Below, piece after piece: positions 7,304-14,436 of a stretch of 19,325 nucleotides of DNA. Every line of letters starts with the position of its first letter. The first letter of the stretch is position 1. The notes beneath the pieces are model-generated. The model was given only the letters and a program-made list of their open reading frames with translations. It did not search any database and was not told the DNA's origin. Both the position numbers and the translations under genes were made by a program. The DNA is taken from assembly GCA_023264315.1 (NCBI GenBank), contig JALQST010000019.1, positions 1 to 19,325 of the forward strand, given 5' to 3'. The DNA is from Nodosilinea sp. BSH.14 (GTDB taxonomy: Bacteria > Cyanobacteriota > Cyanobacteriia > Phormidesmidales > Phormidesmidaceae).

Positions 7304-7786
7304 CTAGAACAGGCCCAAGGTCAGAGATTCTTGGATGGGGAAGGTAGCCCCAATGCCCAGCCAAAGAGTAACTAGGGTGCCAAACAGGAACACCGTGGTC
7401 GCCACAGGGCGGCGGAAGGGGTTTTGGAACTTGTTGATGCTCTCAATAAAGGGCACCAGCATCAGCCCTAGGGGAATGGCGGTCATCGCGCCAATACCCA
7501 GCAGTTTGTTGGGCACAATCCGCAGGATTTGGAAGGTGGGGTACAAGTACCACTCCGGCAGAATTTCCAGAGGAGTGGCGAAGGGATCAGCGGGTTCACC
7601 CACCAGGGCGGGATCCAGCACGGCCAAGGCCACGCAGCAGGCGATGGAACCCAGGATTACCACAGGGAAGATATAAAGCAAGTCGTTGGGCCAAGCAGGT
7701 TCGCCGTAGTAGTTGTGGCCCATGCCCTGCTTGAGCATTTCTCTGAGCTTAGGATCGTTGAGATCCGGCTTCTTAAGGGTTGCCAT
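7304..7786 (-). CDS. petD: Cytochrome b6f complex subunit IV
   Basis: The 160-residue product has the standard length of cyanobacterial PetD, the subunit that completes the quinol-oxidising site of cytochrome b6f in the thylakoid membrane. It has KPDLNDPKLREMLKQGMGHN at the stromal N-terminus, three hydrophobic helices (about 37-57, 95-115 and 128-148), and the Qo-site motif PEWY with Glu78. The ATG at 7784-7786 has GAGGAG about 11 bases upstream. It follows petB on the same strand after 159 bases, and a U-tailed terminator follows it. Confidence 0.98.
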   Translation of the reverse strand: MATLKKPDLNDPKLREMLKQGMGHNYYGEPAWPNDLLYIFPVVILGSIACCVALAVLDPALVGEPADPFATPLEILPEWYLYPTFQILRIVPNKLLGIGAMTAIPLGLMLVPFIESINKFQNPFRRPVATTVFLFGTLVTLWLGIGATFPIQESLTLGLF

Positions 7787-7883
7787 TCAAATGTTCTCCT
7801 CTTAAACAAAGTCGGTAGGGCAAATTCGGTAAGGCCATGCCCCAGTAAACACGGCGGGGAGTTTTCCCTAGCCTAAACAGAAG

Positions 7884-7918
7884 GGGATGAGTTAACCAAT
7901 GATAGGGTGACTCATCCC
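7884..7918. repeat. Inverted repeat in the petB-petD spacer
   Basis: GGGATGAGT (7884-7892) and ACTCATCCC (7910-7918) are a perfect 9-base inverted repeat around a 17-base loop, only 27 bases past the petB stop. On the transcribed (minus) strand no T-run follows, so it is more likely an mRNA processing or stability element than a terminator. Confidence 0.6.
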
Positions 7919-7945
7919 GATTCCCAAAGCCTCCTTAGCCCTCGT

Positions 7946-8614
7946 TTACAAAGGCCCGGAGATGCCTTGCTTACGAATCATTAGGAAGTGCATCAGCATG
8001 AACACGGCAATCGCCCAGGGGAGAACGAAGGTGTGCAGGCTGTAGAAGCGGGTGAGGGTAGCTTGGCCAACCGCTTCGCCGCCGCGCATCAGTTCCACCA
8101 CGGTGCCGCCCACCACGGGGATAGCGCCAGGAACGCCGGACACGATTTTCACGGCCCAGTATCCCACTTGGTCCCAGGGTAGGGAGTAGCCCGTTACACC
8201 GAAGGTGACGGTGATCACGGCCAGAATCACGCCCGTCACCCAGGTGAGTTCACGGGGCTTTTTGAAGCCACCCGTGAGGTACACGCGGAAGACGTGGAGG
8301 ATCATCATCAGCACCATCATGCTGGCAGACCAGCGGTGGATCGACCGAATCAGCCAACCGAAGTTGACGTCGGTCATTAGGTACTGAACCGAGTTAAACG
8401 CTTCCGTTACCGTGGGTTTGTAATAAAACGTCATGGCAAACCCAGTGGCGAACTGGATGAGGAAGCAGGTGAGGGTAATGCCGCCTAGACAGTAGAAGAT
8501 GTTGACGTGGGGAGGCACGTACTTGCTGGAGATGTCATCGGCTAGGGCCTGAATTTCCAGCCGCTCATTGAACCACTGATAGGCCTTAGAGTCGGTAACT
8601 TGCTTGGTAAACAT
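7946..8614 (-). CDS. petB: Cytochrome b6
   Basis: The 222-residue cytochrome b6 is the haem-carrying core of the b6f complex. The four axial ligands of haems bP and bN are His93 and His107 (IHRWSASMMVLMMILHVF) and His194 and His209 (SLHTFVLPW, MLMHFLMI). Cys42 in NIFYCLGG is the thioether attachment site of the extra haem ci. Four transmembrane helices and the conserved C-terminus MIRKQGISGPL are intact. The start is the ATG at 8612-8614 (MFTKQVTDSK), which matches the 222-residue cyanobacterial form; a longer frame from a TTG at 8638 adds eight residues with no support. There is no strong Shine-Dalgarno sequence. It leads the petBD operon and is divergent from ctpA. Confidence 0.98.
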   Translation of the reverse strand: MFTKQVTDSKAYQWFNERLEIQALADDISSKYVPPHVNIFYCLGGITLTCFLIQFATGFAMTFYYKPTVTEAFNSVQYLMTDVNFGWLIRSIHRWSASMMVLMMILHVFRVYLTGGFKKPRELTWVTGVILAVITVTFGVTGYSLPWDQVGYWAVKIVSGVPGAIPVVGGTVVELMRGGEAVGQATLTRFYSLHTFVLPWAIAVFMLMHFLMIRKQGISGPL

Positions 8615-8801
8615 GAAGCGGGAAACTCTATATATCAATAATTGCCATCAATGAAAAATGTAACATAGCCGTAACGGCAGAACGACCCTGACCCTGGTTG
8701 TTTCACCCGTTTTTTCGAGGCAAGGCACCCCCCGGATCGGCCCCAAACCCCAGAAATCGGCACTTTTGCCCGGTTCTGGATGAGAGACGGACTTCACTTT
8801 T

Positions 8802-8819
8802 TTAACATTTCGTTACATT
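8802..8819 (+). promoter_or_regulatory. HLR1-like RpaB binding site
   Basis: Two half sites, TTAACATT and GTTACATT, stand 10 bases apart. The published HLR1 consensus, (G/T)TTACA(T/A)(T/A)NN followed by (G/T)TTACA(T/A)(T/A), is met except for one base (A for T in the first half). HLR1 is bound by the response regulator RpaB, which controls high-light and photosystem genes in cyanobacteria. The site is about 190 bases upstream of petB and 430 upstream of ctpA. A poorer GTTAC pair with 11-base spacing lies nearer petB (minus strand, about 8660-8675). Binding is inferred. Confidence 0.5.
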
Positions 8820-8941
8820 CTGTCTCAGGGGCTTAATCCCAAAGCCCTAGGCGGGTTGCCGTGGAATCGGTCAATATGAACAATAGGGATTGTCTAGGTG
8901 CGGTACAACCAACCTGGGGCGGTTCCCTGTCCCTCGGTCGC

Positions 8942-8959
8942 GATAGCGATAGCGATCAC
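8942..8959. repeat. Short GATAGC tandem repeat
   Basis: GATAGC occurs twice in tandem, then the degenerate unit GATCAC, followed by further ATAGATAG and GGATAG echoes up to about 8977. It is a small tandem repeat in the petB/ctpA divergent region, with no known role. Confidence 0.5.
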
Positions 8960-9061
8960 TATAGATAGAGGATAGGCCATGATCTGCGGTTCGTTGGGGG
9001 TAAGGCTGATGGGGGATGGTTCAGGTGCCATTTAGATTCGGTCGTTCACAATGTCCCCGTT

Positions 9062-9159
9062 GGCCCTCACCCCCAGCCCCTCTCCCAGGGGGGAGAGGGG
9101 GGCCGGAAGGAATTCAAAGTCCCTCTCCCCTGTTGGGAGAGGGATTTAGGGAGAGGGCC
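9062..9159. repeat. Palindromic dispersed intergenic repeat, full copy
   Basis: The element of about 98 bases has terminal inverted repeats GGCCCTC (9062-9068) and GAGGGCC (9153-9159). Inside are two hairpins: a left one of CCCCTCTCCC against GGGAGAGGGG, and a right one of CCCTCTCCC against GGGAGAGGG with a 5-base loop. The pattern (CCCTCACCCC-CAGCCCCTCTCCC ... AAAGTCCCTCTCCC ... GGGATTTAGGG) is one I recall as an abundant intergenic repeat in cyanobacterial genomes. A half copy lies near 12413. It sits about 90 bases before the ctpA start. Confidence 0.8.
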
Positions 9160-9250
9160 AAACTCAGACGGAGGGAAGCCTTCTCTGTTAAATGAATGGG
9201 ACATAAATAAGACGACCCTGTGACGATTCTGTTCGTGGTTTGCGAGGACT

Positions 9251-10501
9251 ATGAGATCACTGCTACGGCTGTTGGTGTTGGGACTGTGTATCGCTGGGCT
9301 GGTGTTTGGGGCCGTGGGCGCAACGCCCGCCTTTGCCCTAACTTCGGATCAGGATTTGGTGGCGGAGGTGTGGCGCATTGTGAACCGCGCCTACGTGGAT
9401 GAGACCTTTAACCATCAAAACTGGTGGTTTATTCGTCAGCGGGCGCTGAAGCAAACCTTTGCCACCCACGAAGACGCCTACGACGCCATCCACGAAATGC
9501 TGGCCAATTTGGACGATCCCTATACCCGCCTGCTGCCGCCGGATCAGTACCACAGCCTACAAACCAACACCGCTGGAGAACTCACGGGCGTCGGTCTACA
9601 AATTACTAAAGAAGACGATCCGGGCTGGCTGCGGGTCATTGCGCCCATCGAAGGCTCCCCCGCCGAACAGGGAGGGCTACAGCCGAAGGACTTGATCCTC
9701 TCCATCGACGGCACCGCCACGACGGATCTGTCCTTGGATGAGGCGGCGGCAAAAATGCGGGGGCTGCGCGGCACCACGGTAACGCTGGAAGTCAGAAGCG
9801 ACGCCGAAACCACCTCCCGCAACGTGAGGCTGACCCGCGATGTGATTACCCTCAACCCGGTCTATGCCCAGATGGATATGACCCCCAGCGGCCAGTGGGT
9901 GGGCTATATGCGGCTGAGCCAGTTTAACGGCAACGCGGCAGAAAGCGTGGCCGGAGCGATTCGAGATCTCACTGATCAAGGGGCCGAGGGCTTCATTCTA
10001 GATTTACGCAACAACCCCGGTGGGCTGCTCCAGGCTGGGATTGAGATTGCGCGGCTGTGGCTACCGGAGGGCACCATTGTCTACACCGTCAACCGCCAGG
10101 GCATTTTGGACAGCTTTGAAGCCTTTGGCCATGCCCTCACCGATGCGCCCTTGGTCGTCTTGGTGAACGAAGGCACCGCCAGCGCCAGCGAGATTTTGGC
10201 CGGAGCCTTGCAGGACAATGGCCGTGCCAAACTGGTGGGCAGCACCACCTTCGGCAAGGGGCTGATTCAGTCGCTGTTTGACCTGCCGGATGGGGCGGGC
10301 CTTGCGGTGACGGTGGCCAAATACGAAACCCCCGACCACCACGACATCAATCGCCTCGGCATTACCCCCGACCGCATTGTCAAAAGTGTATCCCTCACCC
10401 GCGACACCATCGCCACTGAGGCCGACCCCCAATACCGGGCGGCCCTGGAAATGCTAAGCCCGTCGCCCGTGGTGGTGGCGGAAGCCACCGGAACACCGTG
10501 A
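9251..10501 (+). CDS. ctpA: Carboxyl-terminal processing protease CtpA
   Basis: This 416-residue S41 family serine protease cleaves the C-terminal extension of the PSII D1 precursor in the thylakoid lumen, needed to assemble the manganese cluster. A signal peptide covers residues 1-29 (LLVLGLCIAGLVFGAVG, ending TPAFA). The PDZ domain is about 103-190 (GVGLQI, VIAPIEGSPAEQGGLQPKD). The catalytic Ser311 is in NEGTASASEI and the catalytic Lys336 in TFGKGLIQ, 25 residues apart as in characterised D1 proteases. Length is normal. GAGGA lies just before the ATG with a short 2-base gap. It is divergent from petBD, a photosynthesis neighbourhood consistent with its role. Several CTPs exist in cyanobacteria; the short lumenal form and context favour CtpA over CtpB or CtpC. 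Confidence 0.92.
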   Translation: MRSLLRLLVLGLCIAGLVFGAVGATPAFALTSDQDLVAEVWRIVNRAYVDETFNHQNWWFIRQRALKQTFATHEDAYDAIHEMLANLDDPYTRLLPPDQYHSLQTNTAGELTGVGLQITKEDDPGWLRVIAPIEGSPAEQGGLQPKDLILSIDGTATTDLSLDEAAAKMRGLRGTTVTLEVRSDAETTSRNVRLTRDVITLNPVYAQMDMTPSGQWVGYMRLSQFNGNAAESVAGAIRDLTDQGAEGFILDLRNNPGGLLQAGIEIARLWLPEGTIVYTVNRQGILDSFEAFGHALTDAPLVVLVNEGTASASEILAGALQDNGRAKLVGSTTFGKGLIQSLFDLPDGAGLAVTVAKYETPDHHDINRLGITPDRIVKSVSLTRDTIATEADPQYRAALEMLSPSPVVVAEATGTP

Positions 10502-10538
10502 GACTCCCACCCACCACCCTTGCCACGGTGCGGTTGTG

Positions 10539-10550
10539 GCCCCTAGGGGC
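10539..10550. repeat. Perfect 12-base palindrome at the ctpA/phr junction
   Basis: GCCCCTAGGGGC is a perfect palindrome, followed by TCTTTT, in the 41-base gap between the convergent ctpA and photolyase genes. It contains the photolyase stop codon. With no proper loop it is a poor terminator, though a short GCCC/GGGC stem with the T-run might weakly terminate ctpA. Confidence 0.3.
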
Positions 10551-11982
10551 TCTTTTGGGCGTTGTACTTTTGCTTAAAGATGGCCTGCTGAACCTTGTGA
10601 TCCACGATGGGGGTGGGGTAGCCCAGGCGTTGGCAAATTTGGGCCGGGATTTTGCCCGTCACCAGCACTTGGGTATCTAGGGATTTTAGTTCTGGCACCC
10701 ACTGGCGGATGTAGTCGGCGTCGGGGTCAAACTTTTGGGCTTGGCTGGCGGGGTTAAAAATGCGAAGAGGCTTGGGATCCATACCGCTGGAGGCGCTCCA
10801 TTGCCAGCCGCCGTTGTTGGCCGCTAGATCGCCATCCACCAGGGTTTGCATGAAGTATTTTTCGCCCCACTGCCAGTTGATGATCAGGTCTTTGGTGAGG
10901 AAACTGGCGACAATCATGCGGCAGCGATTGTGCATCCACCCGGTTTCCCGCAGTTGGCGCATGGCGGCGTCTACAATCGGGTAGCCCGTGCGGCCCTCGC
11001 ACCAGGCGGTAAAGTGGGCCTCATTGTTTTCCCAAGGAAAGTTCTGCCACTGGGGGCGGTAGGGGCCATCCGCTAGTTCAGGGAAAAAATAGAGGACGTG
11101 CTGATAAAACTCGCGCCATGCCAGTTCTTGCTGCCAGGTTTGCACATTGTCGCGGGCTTCGTCGCTGCGGCCTCGGTCGTAGGCTTCGGCGGCAGCGGCC
11201 CACACAGTACGAATGCCAATGGCCCCAAACTTCAGCGCCGCACTGAGGCCAGAGGTGCCCTCCACCGCCGGAAAGTTGCGCTGCTCGTCGTAGGTGCCGA
11301 TGCGGCGATCATCGTCACAAAAGACCGCCAGCCGCGCCAATGCCGCCTGTTCTCCCGGATCCACCGGAAAGCCTCTGTCCCAGCGAAAGCCCAAATCCTG
11401 GGCGGTGGGCAGGGGAATACAGCCGACGGACTGAGCAGCCTGCTGTTGGGTTTCGTTTAGCCCCTGGAACCCCTGGGGCGTTGGGAGAGGAGGCTGCTTG
11501 GCCCGTCGGTGCCAGTTTTTCCAGAAGGGGCCGTAGACGGTGTAGGGCTGGCTCGCTCCGGTGAGTACCTCCCCCGGTGCGTGCAAAAGCTGATCCCAAA
11601 AGACCGTTTCAAAGCCTACGCCCACGGTCTTCAGGGCTTCCACCACGGCCTTATCCCGCTGGCGAGCATAGGGCTCCACATCGCGATTCCAGTACACCGC
11701 CGCCGCGCCTAGGGCTTGGGCCAGGGCCGGAATTTTTTGACGGGGATCGCCCTGGAGAATTAACAACTGCCCTCCGGCTTCGGCGTAGCGCCGCTGCAAC
11801 TCGGCCAAGCAGCCAATCATATAGGCCACCCGCGCCGGGGCCACATCATCCCCCTGCAAAAGGCCCGGATCTAAGCAGAATAACCCCACCACCTGGGGGC
11901 TGCGTTCTTGCGCCGCCATCAGGCCCAGGTTATCCCCCAGGCGCAAATCGCGACGATGCCAAAAAAGGATTAAATCTGCCAT
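10543..11982 (-). CDS. phr: Deoxyribodipyrimidine photolyase (CPD, class I)
   Basis: The 479-residue protein repairs cyclobutane pyrimidine dimers using light and FAD. The N-terminal alpha/beta antenna domain begins LILFWHRRDLRLGDNLGL. The C-terminal FAD domain carries QTWQQELAWREFYQHVL, TGYPIVDAAMRQLRETGWMH, NRCRMIVASFLTKDL, DGDLAANNGGWQWSASSG and RIFNPASQAQKFDP. The WMHNR motif with the adjacent Asn favours a CPD photolyase over a cryptochrome. It most resembles the 8-HDF-type enzyme known from Synechococcus (Anacystis), but the antenna cofactor is inferred. Length is normal. A TATACT -10 box on the minus strand lies at 12023-12018. Confidence 0.95.
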   Translation of the reverse strand: MADLILFWHRRDLRLGDNLGLMAAQERSPQVVGLFCLDPGLLQGDDVAPARVAYMIGCLAELQRRYAEAGGQLLILQGDPRQKIPALAQALGAAAVYWNRDVEPYARQRDKAVVEALKTVGVGFETVFWDQLLHAPGEVLTGASQPYTVYGPFWKNWHRRAKQPPLPTPQGFQGLNETQQQAAQSVGCIPLPTAQDLGFRWDRGFPVDPGEQAALARLAVFCDDDRRIGTYDEQRNFPAVEGTSGLSAALKFGAIGIRTVWAAAAEAYDRGRSDEARDNVQTWQQELAWREFYQHVLYFFPELADGPYRPQWQNFPWENNEAHFTAWCEGRTGYPIVDAAMRQLRETGWMHNRCRMIVASFLTKDLIINWQWGEKYFMQTLVDGDLAANNGGWQWSASSGMDPKPLRIFNPASQAQKFDPDADYIRQWVPELKSLDTQVLVTGKIPAQICQRLGYPTPIVDHKVQQAIFKQKYNAQKSP

Positions 11983-12017
11983 GAAAAACGCCCGAACCGC
12001 AGGATTGCCGGGTTACA

Positions 12018-12024
12018 GTATAAT
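12018..12024. promoter_or_regulatory. Two-way -10 box between phr and the small ORF
   Basis: The plus strand reads TATAAT (12019-12024) and the minus strand TATACT (12023-12018). Each is a good -10 element, serving the small ORF at 12162 and phr (start 11982) respectively. No clear -35 is visible on either side, so support is partial. Confidence 0.4.
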
Positions 12025-12161
12025 CCTGAATCCGGCGTCCTCGCAGGGGCCAGGGTTGGCCAAAGCCCGCTGATGGAAGACTTGCGTCATGACGGGTTGG
12101 TGCCGTAGGGAACGCCCTTGGTTCAGCCGCTCTGCGATCACCTTTCCCAGGAGACTTCACC

Positions 12162-12326
12162 ATGCAGCAAAACAAAGTCATTATCACCAGCACCTTCCAG
12201 GGGTACCTCACCTTCCTGGCCGAAACCCAGCCCAGCCTTTCCCCAGAGGTGGCCTGCCAAGTAGCCGCCACCCTCACCCAGGCGGAATTTACGATGCAAA
12301 TGGCTGAACACACCCGCAAGGCGTAG
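12162..12326 (+). CDS. Small 54-residue protein, unknown function
   Basis: The frame encodes 54 residues, beginning MQQNKVIITSTFQGYLTFLA, with SPEVACQVAATLTQAEFTMQ in the middle and a basic end AEHTRKA. It has no signal peptide or membrane segment and looks helical. Support comes from the ribosome site AGGAGA about 8 bases before the ATG and from a TATAAT box about 140 bases upstream. The sequence also looks protein-like, with no low complexity. A minus-strand frame (12138-12401) overlaps it but has no recognisable content. It stands alone between phr and glk. I do not recognise a family. Confidence 0.6.
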   Translation: MQQNKVIITSTFQGYLTFLAETQPSLSPEVACQVAATLTQAEFTMQMAEHTRKA

Positions 12327-12412
12327 GTCAACCCTGGGGACTGCCGTATAGAGCCTGAAATCCTTGCGGCTGAGGCTTTGTCCGCCCTGCGGGAAGAGCA
12401 AGCTCTACATCC

Positions 12413-12462
12413 CCCATCCCCTTCTCCCAGGACGGGAGCAGGGGGGCCGGAAAGCCCTTAAA
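12413..12462. repeat. Left half of the palindromic dispersed repeat
   Basis: CCCCTTCTCCCAGGACGGGAG, then the block AGGGGGGCCGGAA shared exactly with the copy at 9062-9159, then CCCTTAAAG in the position of that copy's ATTCAAAG. The right half is absent and glk sequence continues instead. The glk stop codon (TTA on the plus strand, 12458-12460) lies inside this block, so the repeat may have supplied the end of glk. Confidence 0.55.
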
Positions 12463-13519
12463 GCTGTCTTTCAATCTGCGCCGCCTTCAGGGCTGCGCCA
12501 ATCAGCCCCACCTGGGGATTCGTCACCACATGAACCGGGACGTTATCCAGGAGGGAACTCATGCGGCCCTTGTGGCGGAAGGTGTCCATAAAGTGTCCGG
12601 CGGTCATAAAGGGCAGGTTTTTGGCCGCCACGCCCCCGGCCACGTATAGTCCGCCGTAGGGTAGCAGTTTGAGGGCGAGGTTTCCGGCTTCGGCCCCGTA
12701 GGCTTCCACAAAAATCTCCATGGCCTTGTGACAGAGGCGGTCGTGGCCGGCGGCGGCTTGGGAAATCACGGCAGCGGGGTCGATGGTTTTGGTCTTCAGG
12801 CCGATCTGGCGTTCCCAGGCGGTGATAGCTTCGGCGACTTCGGGGGTTTCGTGGGCAAATTCTCGATCCCGCAGAAATTGATAGATGGACACAATCCCCT
12901 GGCCCGACACCACCCGCTCCACCGACACCCGCGAAATCTGGTGTTTTTCGAGGAGATAGCGCAGCAGTTGAAATTCCATCTCTGACCGGGGGGCAAAGTC
13001 GGCGTGCCCCCCCTCGGAGGGAAACACCTGCCAGTGCCCGTTGTGGTTGATGGCAAAGCCTTGACCTAGCCCGGTGCCTGCCCCCAAAATGGCCACGGGG
13101 GCGTTGGGGTGATAGTCCCCGGTTTGCAGGGTGTGTAGATCGCTGGGTTCAAGGCCAAAGACACCGTAGGCCACGGCCTCGAAGTCGTTAATGAGTTCGA
13201 CCCGCTCTAGGTTTAGCTCCTCCTTCAGCCGATCCCCCTCCAGCGACCAAGCCAGGTTGGTGAGGCTGGAGGTGTTATCCACCACGGGGCCAGCAATGGC
13301 AAAACAGGCCCGCACGGGCTGGAGCGGCTGTCCAGCCTGCTCGGCGACGGTGTGGAGAAATTCTTTCACCATCGGCACCAGATCGGGGTAGGCCTGACTG
13401 GCATAGCGTTGCTCGTAGCAGGTTTCGACGTGGGGTTTGGGGGTCGTTTCGGCGGTGGCATCCACTAGGCGCAGGATCGTCTTGGTGCCGCCAATGTCAC
13501 CAGCGAGGTAGTAGGTCAT
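12458..13519 (-). CDS. glk: Glucokinase
   Basis: This 353-residue ROK-unrelated bacterial glucokinase (ASKHA fold) phosphorylates glucose with ATP and feeds glycolysis and the oxidative pentose phosphate route. Visible are the phosphate-1 loop AGDIGGTKT (6-14), IAGPV (75-79), the catalytic-base motif INDFEA with Asp112, the glycine loop LGAGTGLGQG (145-154) and SEGGHADFAP (168-177). The C-terminal adenosine motif is seen in LLPYGGLYVAGGVA. Length is normal for cyanobacterial Glk. It starts 14 bases after the larE stop on the same strand, so the two are probably co-transcribed, with larE first. The ribosome site is weak. The 3' end overlaps a truncated dispersed repeat. Confidence 0.95.
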   Translation of the reverse strand: MTYYLAGDIGGTKTILRLVDATAETTPKPHVETCYEQRYASQAYPDLVPMVKEFLHTVAEQAGQPLQPVRACFAIAGPVVDNTSSLTNLAWSLEGDRLKEELNLERVELINDFEAVAYGVFGLEPSDLHTLQTGDYHPNAPVAILGAGTGLGQGFAINHNGHWQVFPSEGGHADFAPRSEMEFQLLRYLLEKHQISRVSVERVVSGQGIVSIYQFLRDREFAHETPEVAEAITAWERQIGLKTKTIDPAAVISQAAAGHDRLCHKAMEIFVEAYGAEAGNLALKLLPYGGLYVAGGVAAKNLPFMTAGHFMDTFRHKGRMSSLLDNVPVHVVTNPQVGLIGAALKAAQIERQL

Positions 13520-13533
13520 ACAAGATCGACGGG

Positions 13534-14361
13534 TTAGGATCGGGGTAGGGCAAAGGGCAAATCTTGGTTGAGCTTACCGCTCCGAAACCCTTCCAAATCG
13601 AGGGTGACGTAGGTAAAGCCGTAGCCCTGGAAGGCACTCACCAAGGCTCCCAAGTCATTATCCGCGACAAAGTTCTTAATGGCCTCCGCTGGAATCTCAA
13701 TGCGGGCGGTATCCCCGGCAGATCGTACCCGCAGGTTTTTTAGGCTCAAATCCCGCAGGTAGCGTTCGGCGCGGCCCACGCGGTGCAGTTTTTCAAGGGT
13801 GATTTCTTCGCCGTAGGGAAAGCGGGAACTGAGGCAGGGCTGGGCGGGTTTATCCCACCAGGGCAGGCCCAAAAATTGGGACATCTGCCGCACCTCCAGC
13901 TTAGTGATGCCGATTTCGGCCAAGGGCGACCTGGCCCCTCGGTCCTTCGCCGCTTGGATGCCCGGTCGATAGTCCCCCAAATCGTCGGCGTTCACCCCGT
14001 CCACCACGTAGGGATAGCCCCGATCTAGGGCCAGGGGGCGCAGGGTGTCGTGGAGTTCGCTTTTGCAAAAGTAGCAGCGGTTGACCGGGTTGCTGGCGTA
14101 GTTGGGGTTATCCAACTCGTGGGTTTGAACAACCTCATGGGCGATGCCAATGGTGGCCGCCTGGATACGGGCATCCTCCAAATCCTCCGGCATTAGGGAG
14201 GGCGAATTGGCCGTCACCGCTAGGGCGCGATCGCCCAGGACATCGTGGGCCACCTTGGCCACCAGGGTGCTATCAATCCCACCGGAATAGGCAATTAAGG
14301 CCCGATCCATGTCGGCAAAAAGGGCTTTAAGTTGGTCTAATTTTTGGGCCACCATCACCAT
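13534..14361 (-). CDS. larE: LarE-type ATP-dependent sulfur transferase
   Basis: This 275-residue PP-loop ATPase activates its substrate by adenylation and transfers sulfur. In Lactobacillus plantarum LarE sulfurates the pyridinium carboxylate that becomes the nickel-pincer nucleotide cofactor of lactate racemase. The PP-loop is AYSGGIDST (SGGIDS 26-31). DGVNADDLGDYRPG and SSRFPYGEEIT are family hallmarks, and the end GFTYVTLDLEGFRSGKLN is typical. Cysteines are Cys96 and Cys99 in NRCYFCK, plus Cys176 in PAQPCLSSR. The last aligns with the sacrificial Cys176 of L. plantarum, which I recall lacks the CxxC pair. The three-cysteine form is linked to a [4Fe-4S]-bearing, potentially catalytic enzyme. 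No larB or larC is nearby. Two in-frame ATGs (14361, 14355) compete, with no clear ribosome site. It precedes glk by 14 bases. Confidence 0.9.
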   Translation of the reverse strand: MVMVAQKLDQLKALFADMDRALIAYSGGIDSTLVAKVAHDVLGDRALAVTANSPSLMPEDLEDARIQAATIGIAHEVVQTHELDNPNYASNPVNRCYFCKSELHDTLRPLALDRGYPYVVDGVNADDLGDYRPGIQAAKDRGARSPLAEIGITKLEVRQMSQFLGLPWWDKPAQPCLSSRFPYGEEITLEKLHRVGRAERYLRDLSLKNLRVRSAGDTARIEIPAEAIKNFVADNDLGALVSAFQGYGFTYVTLDLEGFRSGKLNQDLPFALPRS

Positions 14362-14436
14362 ATAAAACCACGGCTAACGACACGAATCATGGCTTAAAAA
14401 CCTGAGGCCACCTAGGCTAGGGATAGCTTATTTATC

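Larger units (their letters stand above)
8615..9250. other. Divergent control region petB / ctpA
   Basis: This non-coding region of about 640 bases separates two photosynthesis transcripts. It is AT-rich next to petB (TATATA at 8629-8634 on the minus strand, but so close to the start codon that a promoter there would leave almost no leader). It also holds GTAAC-type motifs at 8660-8674, an HLR1-like site at 8802-8819, a GATAGC tandem repeat at 8942, and a ~98-base palindromic element at 9062-9159. I see no credible gene. Confidence 0.7.

Noticed and set aside
8629..8640. TATATA as the petB -10 box
   Set aside because: It would start transcription within about ten bases of the petB ATG and has no -35 at proper spacing.
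14226..14233. HIP1 octamer GCGATCGC
   Set aside because: It occurs once, inside larE. It is a real HIP1 match but too rare here to be a notable genome feature.
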